This document shows positions 63,247 through 64,000 of a DNA stretch of 64,000 bases, in pieces. The DNA is from Streptomyces sp. NBRC 110028 (GTDB taxonomy: Bacteria > Actinomycetota > Actinomycetes > Streptomycetales > Streptomycetaceae). Within the stretch, counting starts at the first letter, position 1, and each line of letters begins with the position of its first letter. A program made the translations under genes and the position numbers. A model generated the notes under the pieces. The model saw only the letters and a program-made list of their open reading frames with translations, had not been told where the DNA came from and searched no databases. The stretch lies in NCBI RefSeq assembly GCF_001417735.1, contig NZ_BBUZ01000022.1, forward strand, positions 620,001-684,000, read 5' to 3'.

Positions 63247-64000
63247 TCAGGTGATGGCCGAACTGAGGACATGAGGCTGGACCTTGCCCTCCAGCATCGC
63301 GCCGAGGCCTTCCACCGCGCACACGCCCGGGTTGTCCGCGATGTTCACCGGGACACCGGTCGACTCCCGCAGCAGGGTGTCCAGCCCGGGCAGCACCGCG
63401 CTGCCGCCCGCCAGGACGATGCCGCGGTCGGCGAGGTCGGCCACCAGATCGGGCGGGCAGCGGCGCAGTACGGCGCTGATCGCGTCGATGACGGCGGTCA
63501 GCGGGGTGCGGATGGCGTTGCGCACGCCCTCGACGTCGATCGTGACGGACCGGGCGAGCCCGGTGGCCACATCACGGCCGTGCACCTCGGTACCGAGAGA
63601 GGCCAGCGCCGTGTCGCCGAGGACCAGGTGCAGCGGGCGGACGGCCTGGCTCGGCAGCATCAGGGCGTGCGCGTTGCGCAGGTGCTGGACGACGGCGTGA
63701 TCGACGGTCTCGCCGCCCACCGGCACCCGCTCGGCGGCCACGATCGCGCCCAGCGACAGCACCGCGACCTGAGTGGTGGCCGCGCCGCACACCACGATCA
63801 TCGTCGCTTCGGGCCGCTCCACGGGCAGCCCGCAGCCCACGCCGGTGGCGATCAGCGTGTCCACCAGCTCGACCCGCCGGGCGCCGAGCCCGGACAGCGT
63901 CTCCACGGCGGCGCGCTGGGCGAGCGGATCGGCGTCGTGCGGGACGCAGACGGCGGCGCTGGGCAGCGGCTTGCGGCGCCAGGCGCGGCGCAGCTTGTTG
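63247..64000 (-). CDS. MreB-like actin-fold protein, 5' end outside window
   Basis: About 250 residues of an MreB/Mbl-family protein are visible, entering from the right edge in frame. Typical actin-fold elements are present: the phosphate-2-type segment IVVCGAATTQVAVLSLG, VGGETVDHAV, and the adenosine-site IVLAGGSAVLPGLDTLL near the C-terminus. The subdomain with DVEGVRNAIRTPL fits MreB. Streptomyces has several MreB paralogs used mostly in sporulation walls. The visible end is unusually variable (KVQPHVLSSAIT). Confidence 0.87.
   Translation of the reverse strand, partial: NKLRRAWRRKPLPSAAVCVPHDADPLAQRAAVETLSGLGARRVELVDTLIATGVGCGLPVERPEATMIVVCGAATTQVAVLSLGAIVAAERVPVGGETVDHAVVQHLRNAHALMLPSQAVRPLHLVLGDTALASLGTEVHGRDVATGLARSVTIDVEGVRNAIRTPLTAVIDAISAVLRRCPPDLVADLADRGIVLAGGSAVLPGLDTLLRESTGVPVNIADNPGVCAVEGLGAMLEGKVQPHVLSSAIT

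Overview
This is chromosomal DNA from a high-GC actinomycete, almost certainly a Streptomyces core region. The coding sequence is extremely GC-rich, GTG starts are common, and many gene pairs overlap as ATGA. The 113-residue developmental regulator BldG is present in its usual setting next to an RsbW-like partner, the membrane pyrophosphatase and TopA. TopA has the actinobacterial Lys/Ala tail and a TTG start, and thymidylate kinase is fused to a transporter-like domain.

Layout. 0-15.6 kb: housekeeping genes (a Nudix hydrolase cut by the left edge, a metallo-beta-lactamase-fold protein, Crp, endonuclease III, a CoA-type Nudix hydrolase, a MarP-like protease, an epoxide-hydrolase-like protein, a holin-like membrane protein, NhaA, acetyl-CoA synthetase, beta-carbonic anhydrase, a CooC-like ATPase, a Fic-like protein and a HAD phosphatase). 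16.0-21.3 kb: a compact Tad/Flp pilus operon (ssd, tadA, tadB, tadC, Flp pilin, tadE-like, tadG-like) that runs convergently into an MrfA-type helicase. 23.8-39.8 kb: bldG and its partner, hppA, a lipoprotein, a methyltransferase, topA, the tmk fusion, holB and a secreted S33 peptidase, followed by tRNA-Thr(CGT). 40.4-44.7 kb: a SigB/SigF-type sigma factor, small stress-type membrane and PRC-barrel proteins, a GH8 hydrolase and a degenerate polyprenyl synthase. 44.8-50.3 kb: two LuxR-type two-component systems, one with a receiver-PAS-PAS-kinase sensor. 50.4-59.9 kb: an envelope polysaccharide locus. 60.1-64 kb: LspA, two ECF sigma/anti-sigma pairs and an MreB-like protein cut by the right edge.

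The most unusual part is 42.4-59.9 kb. A processive-type GT2 glycosyltransferase, GtrA, a GT39-type membrane transferase and a membrane-anchored multi-domain surface protein form one leftward operon. Divergent from it are a subtilase-fold protein that has lost its catalytic Asp and Ser and a membrane-anchored GH6 enzyme. These are followed by an inverted-repeat operator region and a receiver-only protein coupled to an anchored GH5 enzyme. A GH8 enzyme lies about 8 kb away. GH8, GH6 and GH5 are families that accompany bacterial cellulose-type synthases, so I infer a beta-glucan synthesis and remodelling system under two-component control. This differs in content from the known Streptomyces cslA-glxA arrangement, because no glxA is seen here.

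Other points: a chain of four 5-codon mini-ORFs in 14-bp repeats, each with its own Shine-Dalgarno-like GAGGA and ATGA overlap, links the gene at 42228-42398 to the GH8 gene. Three different 14-bp tandem arrays occur in the window. Two convergent gene pairs lack a stop codon before running into each other. A terminator-like hairpin between the divergent HAD and ssd genes implies a short transcript.
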